Positions 12,366 through 22,090 of a stretch of 64,000 nucleotides of DNA are shown in pieces. Origin of the DNA: Macrostomum hystrix. Lineage: Eukaryota; Platyhelminthes; Macrostomidae. The stretch is from the NCBI GenBank assembly GCA_950097015.1, contig CATNEN010000039.1, forward strand, positions 6,278,501 through 6,342,500, written 5' to 3'. Each line of letters begins with the position of its first letter. Position 1 is the stretch's first letter. The notes below the pieces were generated by a model. The model was not told where the DNA came from. It saw only the letters and a list, made by a program, of their open reading frames with translations, and made no database searches. Made by a program: the position numbers and the translations under genes.

Positions 12366-13901
12366 ATGCTGGATTTTAGTAAGATAACAATTGGGTGCCG
12401 ACCTGGGGAAACCGTTGCAGTGGGAGCAAAGATCGTAAAAATTAGCTTCGTCCATCATTGTCCCGAAAATATCTGGGCGATCCGATGTCACAGTTCAGCT
12501 ATGGAAAAATTCTACCTGGAGTGCATTTACCGACAGCGTGTAACCATCAAGTTTCTTCAAGGCCAGGTCGCCAAAGCCAAAGCAACAAAATTCAGAAGTG
12601 CGACCATGAGTCGGGTGATTCAAGGCAGCATCAAGCAGCAGTATGTTAATCCCCGTGGAATGAGATGGCCGAAGGAAAGTATTTCTGAATCAATTCAGCT
12701 GCGCCACAAGAGCCCAGCTGCGTACAGAATGCTGCGCAACAAGTAGAAGTTTCTACTTCCATCAGAGTCATCACTGAAGAGACGAACCCGGCAGTTGTTT
12801 TCATCCCCAGAAAACCAGAAATCCTGGTGTCTGCCAAAAGACGATCAAGCTGTTGCATGGTGACAGAGTCATCGGCTATGATAAACATTCTGCTAATGAC
12901 CTTGAGCAGCAACTTCAGAGACCCGTAAACGAAGCAGTTGTTGCTGTTCTCCGTGGAATCTGGAGCAACTGGAAGCAGCCGATTGCATACTATTAAGTTC
13001 ATAGAACCCTCGGTCAGCTTCGGTTCAAGTCTGCGATAGACGAGTGCCTTCGCGCTGCCCATGAAGCTGGAATTCGGGTTGTTGCACTGGTTGTCGACCA
13101 AGAAACGACACAATGGGCCTATCTCAGCAAACTGGTAAGCAAAACTTTATTTTATAAATTGATATTAGAATATATTGGGTTTCAATAGCTGAAATGCAGT
13201 ACAGAAAGTTTGCCAATCTTCAAAACAGCAATAAATTCAAACATTGCGTTTGCGACCATTTTGCTATACTAAGGCCCTCCAATTGTTCATATATTTAGGT
13301 AACCCCTGCGGCTCCATTTCTAAACCACCCTGTGACGCAAAGGCTCGTATTTGTCATTATTGACGTTCCGCACTGCCTGAAAAATGCGCGCAATGCCCCC
13401 ATGAAGAACAACATCATTTTCGACGGAGACAAGCAACCAAGATGGCAAGACCTGGTCGACTTCTACGAAAGGGACAGCAGCCGGTCACTTAGACTGGCGA
13501 GTCGGTTGAGTGATGCGCACTTCAGCCTCCAATTGGGCCAAAAAATAAAGGTCTCCCTCGCCGCTCAGATCTTTAGTCATTCAGTTTCCAGTGGAATCAA
13601 GACACTCGTGCATCACCAGGAACTGCCCATCGATGCCCTGCAGACAGCGGATTTCGTGAAGAGAGTCAATGATGCATTCGACTTGCTGAATTCGACGCAC
13701 ATTCTTGACAAAGGATATAAGCAGCCGATCGGAAGCTGGCAATTCCTTCCTTGCAGCGGGAAGTCGCTAAAGGCAACTATGAAATTCAAAGAAGCGTGGA
13801 TCCTGTCGACTTCTGCAATACGGCAGCTCAGCACAGCGTTGATTCAGGACGAGCACTACGAGTTCGTGTGCACGCGAAGACTATCACAGGATCACGTTGA
13901 G
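12366..13901 (+). pseudogene. P-element/THAP9-like transposase core (broken)
   Basis: Fragments in plus-strand order match the P-type transposase. First comes a basic region ending GMRWPKESISESIQLRHKSP..YRMLRNK, which runs into TAG at 12744-12746 and continues in frame as KFLLPSESSLKR. After a frame change come GYDKHSANDLEQQ and VLRGIWSNWKQPIAYY, then TAA at 12994-12996. Next is AHEAGIRVVALVVDQETTQW, ending at a donor after 13134. A clean 603-bp exon (13299-13901) starts VTPAAPFLNHP and holds VIIDVPHCLKNARN, KVSLAAQIFSHSVSSG and DFVKRVNDAFDLLNS. The Asp residues of VVDQ and IDVPH correspond to the conserved acidic positions of the family. Two in-frame stops and at least one frameshift make it a pseudogene. 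It is antisense in the ANKLE2 intron. Confidence 0.85.
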
Positions 13902-14339
13902 GTAAGTTGCCTTGTTATTGGGAATCAGATATTTAATAAATATTGTGATCACAGGCACAAGTTGCAATAATACGTGTAGGTATAATTGTCACTCATACTT
14001 GTAATCAGTGTTGGGCATTGACTAGTTAAACAGTTAACTTTCTGTTAAAACGAAGTTAAAGTTTTTGCAAATTCGTTAAAAACCCGTTACTTTTTTTCAG
14101 TTAACGATCGTTAATAACTTTCGTTATTTTTTCCCAAAAGTTAAAAGTTAAATGGCAAAAGTTAACTTCTTTGCAAAAAAAAGTGTAGCGAAAAGGGATA
14201 TTGTACATTAAAATCATTAATTTTACAAAAATTTTTGTTCTCCATGGGGACCGATGTGCTCCGCGCAAAAAGAGCGCCACTAGCTCATCCGACACTAACC
14301 CGCCTGTTGCTTCTAAGGAGCAACCGCGCGCCATATGTG

Positions 14340-14864
14340 ACTTGTTGTGGCGTGGCTCACTGAAGCCCCGGGTGTTGTGGCGTGACCCACTGAAGCTCCG
14401 GGTGTTGTGGCGTGACCCACTGAAGCTCCGGGTGTTGTGGCGTGACCCACTGAAGCTCCGGGTGTTGTGGCGTGACCTACTGAAGCTCCGGGTGTTTTGG
14501 CGTGACCCACTGAAGCTCCGGGTGTTGTGGCGTGACCCACTGAAGCTCCGGGAGTTGTGGCGTGACCCACTGAAGCTCCGGGTGTTGTGGCGTGACCCAC
14601 TGAAGCTCCGGGTGTTTTGGCGTGACCCACTGAAGCTCCGGGTGTTGTGGCGTGACCCACTGAAGCTCCGGGTGTTGTGGCGTGACCCACTGAAGCTCCG
14701 GGTGTTGTGGCGTGACCTACTGAAGCTCCGGGTGTTTTGGCGTGACCCACTGAAGCTCCGGGTGTTGTGGCGTGACCCACTGAAGCTCCGGGTGTTTTGG
14801 CGTGACCCACTGAAGCTCCGGGTGTTGTGGCGTGACCCACTGAAGCTCCGGGTGTTGTGGCGTG
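14340..14864. repeat. 30-bp minisatellite inside the hAT element
   Basis: About 17.5 tandem copies of a 30-bp unit containing cgtgacccactgaagctccg, with a few single-base variants (tgtttt, cctac, gagtt). Because 30 is a multiple of three, both strands stay open (KLRVLWRDPL repeats on plus, GHATTPGASV repeats on minus). These are repeat artefacts rather than proteins. Confidence 0.95.
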
Positions 14865-15228
14865 GTTTTTATTGAATTAAATTTTACTTACTTTTACATG
14901 ACTTTTGCGCCACATTTTGTGTGCAAGTGTGTGTTTAACTGTTTGTGTTTTCTGACTAGCTAAAGTAGCTAGCTAGTGATAGTGACTACTGACTAGTTAA
15001 GTTTAGTGACTGACTATGACTACTGACTGTGACTGACTGTCGTGACTGGGTGACTAACCTCTCAAATCTTCAGCGATGAAAGTGAAAACCTTTCTAAAGC
15101 TTTCCTTCTCTGCCCTAAACAATGCACCAATTAACAAAACAAGTGATCAATACGATAAGGGACTAGTCAGTCAGTCACACACAACAGAAGAAGCTTGCAA
15201 AATAATAAACCAATAATTTTCCCCCTCT

Positions 15229-17215
15229 ATTAAGAGTAAGGCGGCGTCCTTACTCCACTGCTGTGGAACCTCGTTATGGATGAGCTGCTGAAAAGCACTC
15301 GTCCTGACCCGGTCCTGAAGGTGGGTTATGCCGACGATGTGACCGCCATCTGCGCGGGCCCCTCGGCGGAAACCACCAGGGACCTCATTCAGGGCTTTAT
15401 CAACAGGGCGGTGCGCTGGGCGGACCAACGCGGGCTCCGACTCTCTGAGTCCAAGACCGTTGCGGTTGTTTACCAGAAGACTGCTCTGGACCATTAAGCC
15501 TCTGACTCTATGGCAAGAATATTGCAATGGAAAAGCAGGTCAGATGCCTTGGTCTCCTGCTAGACCATAGGCTTAACTGGACCTCGCACATCACCACAAA
15601 GGCCAAGAGGGCCCTGGCCATACTGGCGCAAGTCAGGCGTGCCGTGGGCACCACTTGGGGGCTAACCCCCCAAGAACCTTTGGTGGATTTACACGGCGAT
15701 CATCAGACCGTCCGTTGCGTACGCTTGACTTACTTGACTTAGCGGCAGGGAGCCTCCATGACGGACGCAGCGAGGAGGCGGCCAATGCCGCCCATATCGC
15801 TAACCCCTGGCAGCGTTGCGTACGCTGGCCTCATCTGGGCCGGTGCCATGGGCATCCAGAAAAACCTGGAGGCGCTCTATAGGGGGCAGGGCAGAGCTTG
15901 TCATATGACGCTGGGCGCCCCACCTTCCACTCCATTCGAAGGCATGAATGCCTTCCTCAACGCTACATCCATTGACCCATTATTAAAGGGGAAGCGGCCA
16001 AGTCCACCCGGCGTCTTCTAGATGCGGGGATCTCCTTCCAGAACGTGCGAGCGTTCCCGAAGCGCTCCCTTCTGCCTCACTCTGACCTTTGCCTGAAAAC
16101 TCTGGGCGAGTGTGGAGGGCTCACCATCCTCTCGGACGGGGCCCCGGCCACTTTACTCCGGAGCCACAGGTACAAGGTCAGCATCCTCCCTCGCAATGAG
16201 GTCAAGGACTGCTGGGATGACCCAGCGGTCCACTGCTACACTGACGGCTCTCTGATGAACGGCAAATCGGGATTCGGAGTGTGCGTCGCCTCGGGTGGTG
16301 AGGTCCTCTGGACCCACTCCCAACACTGTGGCAAGAGCTCTAGCGTTTTCCAAAACGAAATGCTCGCCATCAGTCTCTGTGCGGCTGAACTGCGCCAGAG
16401 GCAGCTGACTGGACGAAGGATCTTTTTTCACTCCGACAGTCAAGCAGCTCTCAAGGCCCTCAGCCGCTGCACCTCTCGCTCCAGAACCACCTTAGACTGC
16501 CACACCCAGTTGAACGGATTGGCACAGTCTAACAAGGTGGAGCTGATGTGGATCCCTGGGCACGCCGGGCTCACAGGGAATGAGATGGCGGACCAGCTTG
16601 CAAAGGCTGGCGCAGCCAGCTCCCTGATGGGCCCGGGCCCGGAGTCCCCGATCCCCGTTTCTGTGGTCAACTCCAACATCAACCGCTGGATGGAGACCCA
16701 ACACCGGAGGAGGTGGTCTAGCACCCTGAACTGTCGCCAGTCCAGGGCTGCGGTGCCAACCCCCTCTAGTAACCTGCATAAAGCCTTACTTAGGCTAAAT
16801 CGCAGAGACCTGAGAGCAGTCACCATGGCCCTACCTCCAAGGCCACGTGCCGGAGGAAACGTGTCCCTTCTGCTGCTCCGGACGCGAAAACGTTGAGCAT
16901 TTCATCTGCCACTGCCCGGCCTTCACCCGGGCTAGGCTAAAACATCTCGGGCCGGTGCCGACCCTAGTCGAAGCCTGCTCGCCCGAGAGCATTCCACAGC
17001 TCGCCCACTTCCTTCGGGATACCGGCCGAGCTGATTTCTTCCCAGCCTATGGCGAGGGGGATCGCGCGGCGGAACCGACCAACAGACCACCCTGAGCGGC
17101 ACCGCCTCGCTGGAGGCCGTCCGGCTGCCAGGGGTTAGCAATATGGGCGGCACCGGCCGCCTCCTCGCTGCGTCCGTCATGGAGGCTCCCTGCCGCTAAG
17201 TCAAGTAAGTCAAGT
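15229..17215 (+). mobile_element. 5'-truncated LINE (I/Jockey-like: RT end, RNase H, zinc knuckle)
   Basis: The coding remnant starts inside the reverse transcriptase at GGVLTPLLWNLVMDELL and has the catalytic VGYADDV. After a frameshift near 15495 it reads LYGKNIAMEKQVRCLGLLLDH. RNase H follows at 16198-16610 (CYTDGSL, QNEMLAI, FHSDSQAAL and WIPGHAGLTGNEMADQLAK carry the D-E-D-D residues), then a CPFCCSG..HFICHCP zinc knuckle near 16850-16920. RNase H plus this architecture points to I-clade or Jockey-like non-LTR elements. The 3' tail is a taagtcaag-type repeat. Left and right flanks (ccccctctatt and tccctctctatt) may be a decayed target duplication. It is inserted inside the hAT element. 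Confidence 0.88.
15726..15813 (-). mobile_element. 88-bp LINE 3'-end insertion inside the LINE
   Basis: This segment is the reverse complement of the host LINE's own 3' terminus (about 17122-17215), with a few differences. It is flanked by the 13-bp duplication cgttgcgtacgct at 15713-15725 and 15814-15826. It splits the LINE frame between IYTAIIRPSVAY and AGLIWAGAMGIQ, which join cleanly once the insert and one duplicate are ignored. It is therefore an extremely 5'-truncated LINE copy in antisense. Confidence 0.88.
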
Positions 17216-17912
17216 TCCCTCTCTATTGTTCAGTGACACGTGACAGACAGTTAGCAAGGTGTTTTGGGAACGGGAGTATTGAGTATATGTATGGTATGCA
17301 CGGTACTATCATAGCATATCCTACTTTTGCATGAGCGGTATCTGGCACTGGCACTCTGGCCAAATGCCCAAATATATTGATATATGCACACAGTAGCTAG
17401 CTCTATCTCTGTACCGTGTCCGTACTACCGTATAATCATGAAAATGAAACAAAAAGACAGTTTTAGGATAGAAAATGTGTGTATTTACGTTTTTAAGCAG
17501 TTGTTACGTAAGAAATAAGTTTTTTGGGCGAAAGTTAATTTTTTAACGATTTCTGCGTTACTTTTTTGCCAAAAGCTAAATTGTTAACCGTTAATCGTTA
17601 GTTTTTTTTCACCAGTTAAAGTTAACTTTTTAACTGTTAACGAAGTTAAGTTTTTCAGTAACGATGCCCAACACTGCTTGTAATATATCATATAATTGAA
17701 AAATTACCATATCCGTCGGATTTGTTTAAAGGTCCGATTTACACTGCCATCAAATGAGCCAAAGTCACATGTCAGATGTACGAGGGAATGAAAATCAACG
17801 AACAAATGAAGTTATCACCCGAGCTTTATCCTCATTTGATGGCAACGAAAATGGACTTTACAAGTATCTTAAGTTGCAATCTAATTTAGAGTAACATAAA
17901 TGCGAATTACAG

Positions 17913-18392
17913 AATCTGCTCTGCATCATCCGTGGCCGCAACGGCTTCAATGAAAAGCCCGAGATTCAGGCGTTCGTTGGGGCACTGCGATCTGTAGCTG
18001 CCACTGTAGCTGCCAGGGGCCTCTCCCAGCCAGATTCTACGGCCAGAAACTGCGAAGACGACGGCTGTGTAGCTGCAGTCACAGCAGACTGTGCAGCTGT
18101 TGAACTCGACAAGAACAGCACGTCTGCAGCGAGTGATTCAAAGACTGACGACCAGGTCGATGCGTCTACTTCGAAAACCCTGACGCAGCCGGCTTATGAT
18201 TCAGTTCTTGAAGAAGCGACGGAGTACGTGGGCGGATTTGTGCTCAAGAGGAGCGGCGTCCTGGAATGCCAGAGCTGCAAGCCGGTTCTGACGACGGCGA
18301 ATCCCATTGGAGTCCATCTACGGCATAAGTCCGCTGCCTCACGCCGTCAGCGGCTTAAAACTTCCTTCGCCAACTGCACTGCAAAGCTTTAA
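17913..18392 (+). pseudogene. P-element-like transposase, terminal exon
   Basis: After an acag acceptor the frame reads NLLCIIRGRNGFNEKPEIQ, the P-transposase block usually near NLFGxIR..G..NPT. After a variable Ser/Ala/Asp-rich stretch it reads LEEATEYVGGFVLKR and LECQSCKPVL, the C-terminal yxxGyVxxk..C..C segment of P/THAP9 proteins. It ends at TAA 18390-18392. Phase 0 matches the upstream exon at 13299-13901. This exon is open, but the gene is broken upstream. Confidence 0.8.
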
Positions 18393-19039
18393 CAGAATGG
18401 AAGCTTTCTTAAGTGCTCAATCAGCAACCTTTATTGTTCAGCCGAAAGTTGCTTTCCGAGTAAAACAAAAATTTGTGTCATCGGGTATTTCATTCCCAGC
18501 TTGTGAAACGCATTTTTGAAGCATTTTTACGTTTACGTTTGCACCATTGGTGCCGCTGTAGGATGCGCACGGAAATCCATTCTAACTACTCCGCAATTCA
18601 TTAATTTTTGCGCCGATGGCTGTTGCTATTCATGTTTTCCTTATTTTGTTATCTTTATTTTGCTAAAAAATATTTTGACTATGCCTGAAAGGAAGAAATA
18701 ATTTGTGTCTGTTGTAACCACAGAACCACAAGTAAGTTCTGTGGTTGTAACTTTCTTTGTTGCTTTGCTCTGTTGTTACTCTTTTCAATAAACCATAACA
18801 TTTTTTCGTTAATTCACATGCCTTTTGTTGCAGGAGCATTTTCCTTTTAAAACGTTGCATATTCTATAAACAAAACCAAAAAAATACAAAAAATGTCTAT
18901 ATTTCTACTGAATTAAAAGTAGCTTGCAAGTATGTGTTGAGTGACCTATTTAGTTATTATAGTATCTGTGGCCTAAACTGGGGAAAGCTGTCTATGGTAA
19001 TTTTTTATATCCAAGCACTGGAATTGAGACAAGAACGTA
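18393..19039. other. AT-rich sequence after the P-like pseudogene
   Basis: Contains aataaacc near 18787 that could serve as a polyadenylation signal for the transposase gene. Short open frames here have no recognisable features. No right terminal repeat of the P-like element was identified. Confidence 0.4.
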
Positions 19040-19047
19040 GCTAGACT

Positions 19048-20613
19048 CAAGGACAACTTAATAACTCAGGACCGGAAACGAGCCAATTCATGGCGAAAAA
19101 AGTATGAGGCTCGTTTAAAAGCATTGTTCTATGGCCCATCCAAAGCTACGAAAGCGAAGAAATCTGAGCTGAAAATTGAGTTCTTCGCATGCACTTGCAA
19201 TTGAGAGAGAGAACTTTTATTCTTGCTAGCTGAAACTAAATATCATGCCGAGAAAATGCAGCGTTATTTTCTGTTGTTCAAACTACAATAGTAACCGTGA
19301 TCGGAATGTTACAGTATTTTCGTTTCCTAAACATGCAACTGAACGAGAGGCTTGGCGACTGTCTCTGCCTAATCAACTGACGGTAAGACTTTCTTCAAAT
19401 GTGCTTTGCTAATCAGATTTAGCCTGGCCACATGAATTCATTAACAATTTTGTTGTTGTTTAGACCGTGACAGACTACATGGGCGTGTGTGCTAAGCACT
19501 GGCCTCAAGATCTACTCAGTCTTGCCTCGTTCAAACACAAGGTTTGTGAAGTTCTACTGCTTTAATTCAAATATTCGAGCGTATTTGTACTGCATCAAAT
19601 AGGGTCGAAACGAACCACTAAGATGCGCGCTTGGATATTGCAGTGCGTGCCAGTCGACAGGCTGAGGGAAGAGGCGTGCTGTTGTCCGAACGATGCCTTT
19701 TCCAAGATGAACTAGTAGAATTTCGAGAGCGTGACACGCTGCCATCGTGGACTGAATTCCGAGCATCCATTCACTGTTCAGACGTCATCAAAGCACATCA
19801 GCTTATTGTTACCATTGTTCAAGAGGAGGTGTTTATCTTCTCGTTAAGCGCCAATGCCGAAATGGTTCTGCGAGTTTTCGTTTCACCAAACTATTCCGTA
19901 CGATGCTTTCGGTTACATTCACCAGTTGCGGTTCGAGATCTGCTTGGATTTCAACCAACATTAAAGTATTGGTCGCAACTTGAAGCTATCATAAATCGTT
20001 GTAAAAACTCTACAGTGGACGTCGAAAGTGAGGTGAGGGCATTATCTAAGAACGTTTCTATTGCCTTTAACCACGGTGGAGTTGTACCGGACACATCGGT
20101 TACATTTATCCTGAAGCTACTCGAGTTCGCCACAACGCACCCAAACAATCGACGATACGACATTGCCACTATGCGCCAATCTGCTTTGCTTTACCTAAAA
20201 ATACTGAAGCTGAGTGGACAGTGAGCGAACCTGGAGCAAACACTTTACTATTAATCATAGTCAGCTCTTGTCCCGTTATGTGACTGTTATTTTCCTCTCT
20301 GTTTGCAGTTCAGATGAAGAAAGAATCGTAAATTTTTCTCGAGTTTCCTTATACATGTGCTGCATGTACAGCTTTCCCATTGTGTATTTTCACGACGTTT
20401 TTTATGTAATAAAACTATTCAACATTTAAGAAAACCGACCCTGCACCCGCCTTCTGACTGCCTATTAAAAAGTCAAATATGATACGAGTATACATTCGCA
20501 ACTGAAAGCATGCGCATACGGATGGGCCATAGAACAATGCTTTTAAACGAGCCTCATACTTTTTTCGCCATGAATTGGCTCGTTTCCGGTCCTGAGTTAT
20601 TAAGTTGTCCTTG
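19048..20613 (+). mobile_element. Compact DNA transposon carrying a THAP gene (94-bp identical TIRs)
   Basis: The inverted repeats 19048-19141 (starting caaggacaacttaataactc) and 20520-20613 are identical over 94 bp by eye. The element is flanked by the perfect 8-bp duplication gctagact (19040-19047 and 20614-20621). CA-starting repeats, an 8-bp duplication and a THAP gene inside fit the P-element superfamily. It is 1566 bp long and has no catalytic transposase region, so it should be non-autonomous. Identical TIRs and an intact duplication imply recent movement. It sits in the ANKLE2 intron. Confidence 0.92.
19245..20224 (+). CDS. THAP-domain protein encoded inside a DNA transposon
   Basis: Three-exon model, all phase 0: 19245-19382, 19464-19541 and 19661-20224, about 259 residues. 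Exon 1 gives MPRKCSVIFCCSNYNSNRD with FSFPKH and a Trp (EAWRLSL). Exon 2 gives DYMGVCAKHWP with the final Cys and His, completing a C2CH THAP zinc finger of about 65 residues. Exon 3 is open to TGA 20224 and unfamiliar; near the end RRYDIATMRQSALLYLKIL faintly resembles the helical segment before the P-transposase catalytic core. The third-exon acceptor (..cgacag) was chosen to keep phase and is less certain. A DNA-binding protein without catalytic residues could act as a transposition repressor, as truncated P proteins do in flies; that is inference. Confidence 0.75.
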
Positions 20614-20740
20614 GCTAGACTTAAAGAAGGACTTCAATATGTAGCATTTAAATTTGTAAACCTATAGCATTCCAAGTTTAGCTGATAGCAACACAAATTA
20701 CGGGCTTAAAACACTCGGGCTTATATTGCAGGCGGCTCAC

Positions 20741-21049
20741 CTGGTGCAGGCAGTTGTAACGAAACCGGGGCATCAACAGAGTTGGAGTGTCGCAGTCGGT
20801 CACAAGGTGCTTCGGGTTGTTCCAAATCAGTGCGGACACGGCAGACAAGTCACCGGCATTGATGGCCGTTTTCAACTGGTTGAGCTGCACCTGGCTGACA
20901 CTTCTGAAGCTGTCGGTTTCTTGAACCGCTGCGGCAGCGGCGGCTGTCGAAGACCCTTGCGGCGACGCTTTTAGCGGCCGTCTAGGAGTCAGCTGTTCCG
21001 CCGCAGAACCGCTGGCAAACTGCTTGGCCTCTGGGTAAGAATTGAACAC
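20741..21049 (-). CDS. ANKLE2: ANKLE2-like protein, exon with first ankyrin repeat
   Basis: Residues 94-196 of the model. Acceptor ..ccaaatcag|GTG at 21049 and donor CAG|GTGAGC after 20741, both phase 0. It begins VFNSYPEAKQFASG, which with the end of the preceding exon (ALAKLKEHRNARYK) forms the ANKLE2 segment of the type 'eAl..k...RfKaF.s.eeA..Fa'. It then has an Ala-rich linker and QLKTAINAGDLSAVSALIW..NPKHLV with FRYNCLH, the first ankyrin repeat. The match to the family in order and spacing is what links this exon to the one 12.5 kb away. Confidence 0.85.
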
Positions 21050-21703
21050 CTGATTTGGTGTTGAAACAGCGGCAATAAAAATACTTAATTTAGATGTTGT
21101 CTTATTGGTTAAGTGTTAGATGTTGCTTAGTGCTCTGAGCTAAGAAAAATTTGTGATTGCCTTTTCCACGCTCATGAATTTCCCATGCATTTAAATGGAT
21201 ATTGCTTTGAGCCGTCATTCCAGCCAATGGAAATTGACGCCTGGCTTAGAGGGATCCTAAAAGGCTATAAAAATTTGAAACTCTGCAAGCACAATAACTA
21301 TTTGTGCTTTGCCAGCTTCTCAATGCTACAAGAGGCTGTAGCCTGTGATTAGAGCATCGGACTCGCGACTTAAAGGACAAGGGGTTCGATTCCCGACTCC
21401 ACTGGAACAATTCGTATTCTTTATCAAGACAATTGACGCTGGATTCCTTCAGTTTACCCGGTTGTAAAATGGGTACCAGCACTATTAGGGATAATTAAAG
21501 GTGGATGTGGCGTCCCCCCAGTCCATGAACTGAACAGCCGCATGCAGTTTTTCGACGCGCCGTGCAATAGCTTTGGCTGTGCTGTCGGCTGCACCTCTGG
21601 CCCAATTGAGGCAGGTGTAGTCAATAATTATTTTTCAATTATTCATGGATTGTGAGAAGCTGTGTGGGGGTCAATAGGCATCTCTGAAATGAACTGTGCT
21701 CAC
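21050..21703. other. ANKLE2 intron containing a SINE
   Basis: 654-bp intron between two ANKLE2 coding exons. Apart from the SINE at 21331-21635 nothing else is recognised. Confidence 0.6.
21331..21635 (+). mobile_element. tRNA-derived SINE family A
   Basis: The tRNA-like head has an A-box-like gattagagcatcgg and the B box ggttcgattcccgac. A central body follows (cagtttacccggttgtaaaa, gggtaccagca, cccccagtccatgaactg) and then a 3' end cccaattgaggcaggtgtag. The copy at 58139-58447 matches in the same order across about 300 bp. The head lacks a pairing acceptor stem, so it is not a functional tRNA gene. Confidence 0.85.
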
Positions 21704-21982
21704 CTTGTAGCGAGCATTTCTGTGCTCTTTGAGCTTTGCTAAAGCTTCGCCACTGCTAGGAAACAGAAGCAGCCGCTCGCGCCAGGCCTCAGAGTTGGCT
21801 ACAGCAGAGGAAGGAGCGCCAGAAGGTGTCGGCAGAGGTGCTGGCGTGGCTGGCAGGCAGATGGCGTGAATGCGATCTAATCCGGCATACTGCAATGCCT
21901 CTGGATCTTCAGGGCAGTCAAAAAACTGCTCATCCTCGTCCTCTGCTTCTTGTGCAAAAGAGTTTTTGTCTAGACTTTTCAT
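21704..21982 (-). CDS. ANKLE2: ANKLE2-like protein, N-terminal coding exon
   Basis: 93 codons from ATG at 21982 to the donor AAG|GTGAGC at 21704, phase 0. It encodes an acidic start (MKSLDKNSFAQEAEDEDEQF) and ERLLLFPSSGEALAKLKEHR. The frame also stays open upstream to 22090, so an earlier start cannot be excluded. Just 5' of the ATG the minus strand has aattctag, a good splice acceptor at 21991; cis or trans splicing of a short leader there would make this ATG the start. Vertebrate ANKLE2 has extra N-terminal transmembrane and LEM segments that are not seen here. Confidence 0.7.
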
Positions 21983-22090
21983 GTTGCCAACTAGAATTTT
22001 CTCTTGGGTTAGCCAAGCACTTGAAAAATAATACTGTGAGCCTGTAATTTTATTGGGAAAGTGTGATTCAACAAATAGTGAGCCATGCAA

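Larger units (their letters stand above)
9079..12407. repeat. Interval bounded by an 18-bp inverted repeat
   Basis: cccaggtcggcacccaat at 9079-9096 is exactly inverted as attgggtgccgacctggg at 12390-12407. Partial similarity continues for about 17 more bases on the inner side. The interval lies between the THAP exon and the transposase core of the P-like gene and contains a solo LTR and a SINE. It could mark an insertion or an inverted duplication; no target-site duplication was recognised. Confidence 0.5.
14006..17676. mobile_element. Non-autonomous hAT-type transposon (3.67 kb)
   Basis: The ends are cagtgttgggcat (14006) and the inverse atgcccaacactg (to 17676). The perfect 8-bp duplication cttgtaat lies at 13998-14005 and 17677-17684. 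CAGTG-type ends with an 8-bp duplication define the hAT superfamily. Both subterminal regions are rich in GTTAA and its complement (14020-14180 and 17530-17660). No transposase is encoded. The interior holds a 30-bp minisatellite, gtgactgact-type simple repeats near 15000-15055, and a 5'-truncated LINE. Confidence 0.9.
13902..17912 (+). other. Intron of the P-like transposase gene, enlarged by a hAT insertion
   Basis: The donor gtaagt follows GTT GAG at 13901 and the acceptor ttacag precedes AAT CTG at 17913, both phase 0. Without the hAT element (14006-17676) and one copy of its 8-bp duplication, the intron would be only about 330 bp. Confidence 0.75.

Noticed and set aside
12646-13113. 155-codon minus-strand open frame
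   Set aside because: It is antisense to the P-transposase blocks, which match the family on the plus strand.
14201-14875. Open frames of 224 (plus) and 175 (minus) codons
   Set aside because: A 30-bp repeat keeps both strands open; no signal or domain beyond the repeat.
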